Shown here one piece after another: positions 33,299-35,310 of a stretch of 35,310 nucleotides of DNA; within the stretch, counting starts at the first letter, position 1, and each line of letters starts with the position of its first letter. Origin of the DNA: Brucellaceae bacterium (GTDB lineage: Bacteria; Pseudomonadota; Alphaproteobacteria; Rhizobiales; Rhizobiaceae); contig JACKJW010000020.1 of assembly GCA_020637755.1 (NCBI GenBank), positions 1 to 35,310 of the forward strand, given 5' to 3'. Below the pieces are notes generated by a model, which was not told where the DNA came from, searched no databases, and was given only the letters and a program-made list of their open reading frames with translations. The translations under genes were made by a program, and so were the position numbers.

Positions 33299-35310
33299 TC
33301 AGGCGGTCTTGCTGAGCATGCCGTTGTGAAGAAGGGCGCGCACAAGCGCCGAGAAGCGCGCCGGTGACACCGGCTTTTCAAGATGTCCGTCATAGAGATC
33401 ACCGGTATCGTGACCGGCGTGACGGCCCATGGTCAGGATCGCGATGTCGTTGTGGCGAGCGCGCAGGGTTCGGGCCAGTCCGTCCGCCCCGTCGCCCGGC
33501 AGGGTGTCGTCGATCAGCACGACGCGTACGCCCGGCCTGTCGGCAGTCTGCAGGGCAGCCCTCGGATTGGCGGCCATCTGGTAACTGAACCCGGCCTCGA
33601 CGGCGAACTGGCGCAACAGCGTCTGGCCAAGCGGATTGTCTTCCACGATCAGCAGATCGACCTTGGCGGTTTCACCGGTCACCAAACGCATCGGGGCCGC
33701 CTTGCGGGTTGCGGCTGGCTCGCCGGCCGTGGTTGCACGGGTGCGGCGGATGAGGTCCATCACGGCTTCGCGAAGCTCGTTGGAGCGGGCCGGCTTGGTG
33801 AGCCGGACCGAATTGCCCAGGTCGAAGGGCAGACCCACGAATTCACCCTGATCAACCGAGGAAAGGATGACCAACGGGAGATGGGCATAGGCCGGTTCGG
33901 AGCGCAGGCGCCTCGCCACGTCGACGCCGTTCATGCCGGGCATCTGGTAATCGAGGATGACGCAGTCGACCGGAGCATCGAGCCGCGATGCCTCTTCGAT
34001 GAAAGCCAGCCCCAGCAATCCGCCTTCAACAGCTGCCGCTTCCAGATCCCAGCTGTGCAACTGTTCCAGAAGGATCGTCCGGTTGACTTCGTTGTCATCG
34101 ATCACCAGCACGCGCGCGCCAGTGACATCGCGTGGCAGATGGTGGGGCGTTTCCACGACCTCATGGATCGGCATGGGCAGGGTGATCCAGAAGGTGGATC
34201 CTTCACCCGCTTCGCTTTCGACGCCGATCTGGCCGTCCATGAGATGAACAAGGCGCGCTGCGACGGCCAGGCCGAGACCGGCCCCGTCATGGCGGCGCGT
34301 CGAGGACGTGTCAGCCTGCTGGAACGTATCGAAAATGGTCGGGAGCTTCTCGCCCGGAATGCCGCAGCCGGTATCTTGCACGCGCAGGCGGATTTCGGCT
34401 GAACCCTTCTCCACCTTTGCACTTACGTCAATCAGGATGTGGCCAAACTCGGTGAACTTGACGGCGTTGCCGATGAGATAGGCGAGGATCTGGCGGAAGC
34501 GCCCGGCGTCACCCACCAGATATTCCGGCAGGTAGGGATCAATGCGCTGGATGATCTCCAGGTCCTTTTCCCGGACACGCTGGGTGTGCATCTGCACGAC
34601 ATCTTCCACCGCGTCGCCCAGCCGGAACGGTTCGGGATCGAGTACCAGACGCCCGGCTTCCAGCCGCGAATAGTCGAGAATGTCGTTGATGGTCGAAAGC
34701 AGCGTGTTACCGGATTTGACGATCACATCCACATAGGATTTCTGGGACATTTCGGGGTTCGAGCGGGCGAGCAATTCCGCCATGCCGAGCACGCCGTTCA
34801 TCGGAGTGCGGATTTCGTGGCTCATGTTGGCGAGGAAGTCCGCCTTGGCCCGGTCGGCCTGCGCTGCCGCACGCATGCTTGAGGCCGCCTCGTCCTCCGA
34901 TTCCACCAGCCGGGCGACAATGGCGAACTGGCGCAGAATCGCCTGCGAGCCGAGCGCTGCGGCAACGACATAGAGCGCAGCCATCGCCAGTAGCGCCAGG
35001 GAGCCATACCATACGGCGGCCACGAGAAGGGAGGGGAATACCGTCGCGAACATGGTCACGGCCGCATAGGGCAGGATCACGTAGCAGATGCCGCAGATCA
35101 CCGTTCCGAGCATGATGCACGAAATCATCACATGGGCATCATGCATCGTCCCGTACAGGAGCGGCGGAAACATGAGCAGGACCGTGGATACCGCGCCGAT
35201 GGCCGGCACGATGACAAAGGTCGCAAACAGCTTGTCGCGTGTGGCTTCGGGGCTCAGGCTGTCGACATCGAGCCGCGTCCAGAACCGGTAACGCGAAAGG
35301 GCGAGGGCGG
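33299..35310 (-). CDS. hybrid sensor histidine kinase with two receiver domains (5' cut by window edge)
   Basis: The frame is open to the right edge, so the true start is outside; 669 residues are visible. From the edge: a membrane part with about four hydrophobic segments, then HisKA with MSHEIRTPMNGVLGMAELL (His at about base 34819), HATPase with LIGNAVKFTEFGHILI, DTGCGIPGEKLPTIFDTFQQ and GAGLGLAVAARL, all intact. Receiver 1 has VLVIDDNEVN, phospho-Asp in CVILDYQMPG and Lys in LTKPAR. Receiver 2 has LLIVEDNPLG, VVLIDDTLPG and Lys in LEKPV. No HPt domain follows, so onward transfer needs a separate HPt protein. The signal sensed is unknown. It is convergent with lptE, 60 bp away. Confidence 0.93.
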   Translation of the reverse strand, partial: ALALSRYRFWTRLDVDSLSPEATRDKLFATFVIVPAIGAVSTVLLMFPPLLYGTMHDAHVMISCIMLGTVICGICYVILPYAAVTMFATVFPSLLVAAVWYGSLALLAMAALYVVAAALGSQAILRQFAIVARLVESEDEAASSMRAAAQADRAKADFLANMSHEIRTPMNGVLGMAELLARSNPEMSQKSYVDVIVKSGNTLLSTINDILDYSRLEAGRLVLDPEPFRLGDAVEDVVQMHTQRVREKDLEIIQRIDPYLPEYLVGDAGRFRQILAYLIGNAVKFTEFGHILIDVSAKVEKGSAEIRLRVQDTGCGIPGEKLPTIFDTFQQADTSSTRRHDGAGLGLAVAARLVHLMDGQIGVESEAGEGSTFWITLPMPIHEVVETPHHLPRDVTGARVLVIDDNEVNRTILLEQLHSWDLEAAAVEGGLLGLAFIEEASRLDAPVDCVILDYQMPGMNGVDVARRLRSEPAYAHLPLVILSSVDQGEFVGLPFDLGNSVRLTKPARSNELREAVMDLIRRTRATTAGEPAATRKAAPMRLVTGETAKVDLLIVEDNPLGQTLLRQFAVEAGFSYQMAANPRAALQTADRPGVRVVLIDDTLPGDGADGLARTLRARHNDIAILTMGRHAGHDTGDLYDGHLEKPVSPARFSALVRALLHNGMLSKTA

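Overview
The window is high-GC (about 63% by eye), densely coded chromosomal DNA from an alphaproteobacterium, most likely a member of Hyphomicrobiales (Rhizobiales). The evidence for this is the 1592-residue NAD-specific glutamate dehydrogenase, the DUF1344 and DUF1674 small proteins, the S16 protein with an Ala/Glu tail, the block htpX-rsmB-heparinase II/III-like-purH, and the pair leuS-lptE. No transposase, integrase, phage gene, tRNA, rRNA or CRISPR array was seen. The content is core metabolism, translation and envelope biology rather than an accessory island.

Layout. Bases 1-803: tail of chorismate mutase, then rpsP with a strong terminator. Bases 820-7058 (minus): glutamate dehydrogenase followed by an Atg22/UMF1-like MFS transporter. 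Bases 7171-7746 (plus): AhpD-fold protein. Bases 7779-12624 (minus): aldo/keto reductase, dxr, typA and a chloramphenicol-acetyltransferase-like protein whose GTG start overlaps the typA stop. Bases 12887-13200: exported DUF1344 protein and terminator. Bases 13225-19243 (minus): htpX, rsmB (overlapping starts and stops), heparinase-like protein, terminator, purH. Bases 19359-21723: DUF1674 protein, a small exported four-cysteine protein, and a TadG-like von Willebrand protein with terminator. Bases 21724-22240 carry no supported gene. Bases 22242-26899 (minus): acetyl-CoA synthetase, then a two-subunit sodium:solute symporter (DUF4212 small subunit plus large subunit), which suggests acetate or another short organic acid taken up and activated. 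Bases 27222-27752: exported M15-type peptidase. Bases 27774-28787: divergent TetR regulator and MAPEG-like membrane protein with a clearly readable operator/promoter region. Bases 28820-29954 (minus): YggS-type PLP protein and a SnoaL-like protein. Bases 30079-33238: leuS and lptE. Bases 33299-35310 (minus, cut by the window edge): hybrid histidine kinase with two receiver domains.

The most informative non-coding structure is the 28325-28389 region: two near-identical 18-bp inverted repeats flank a pair of face-to-face promoters in which the -10 of one overlaps the -35 of the other. Other points worth checking are the typA/acetyltransferase overlap, a 12-bp-arm inverted repeat upstream of the M15 peptidase, nested hairpins after the symporter genes, and a calcium-loop-like insertion in the symporter. 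I found no clear sign of a wholly new multi-gene system; the oddities are regulatory and contextual.
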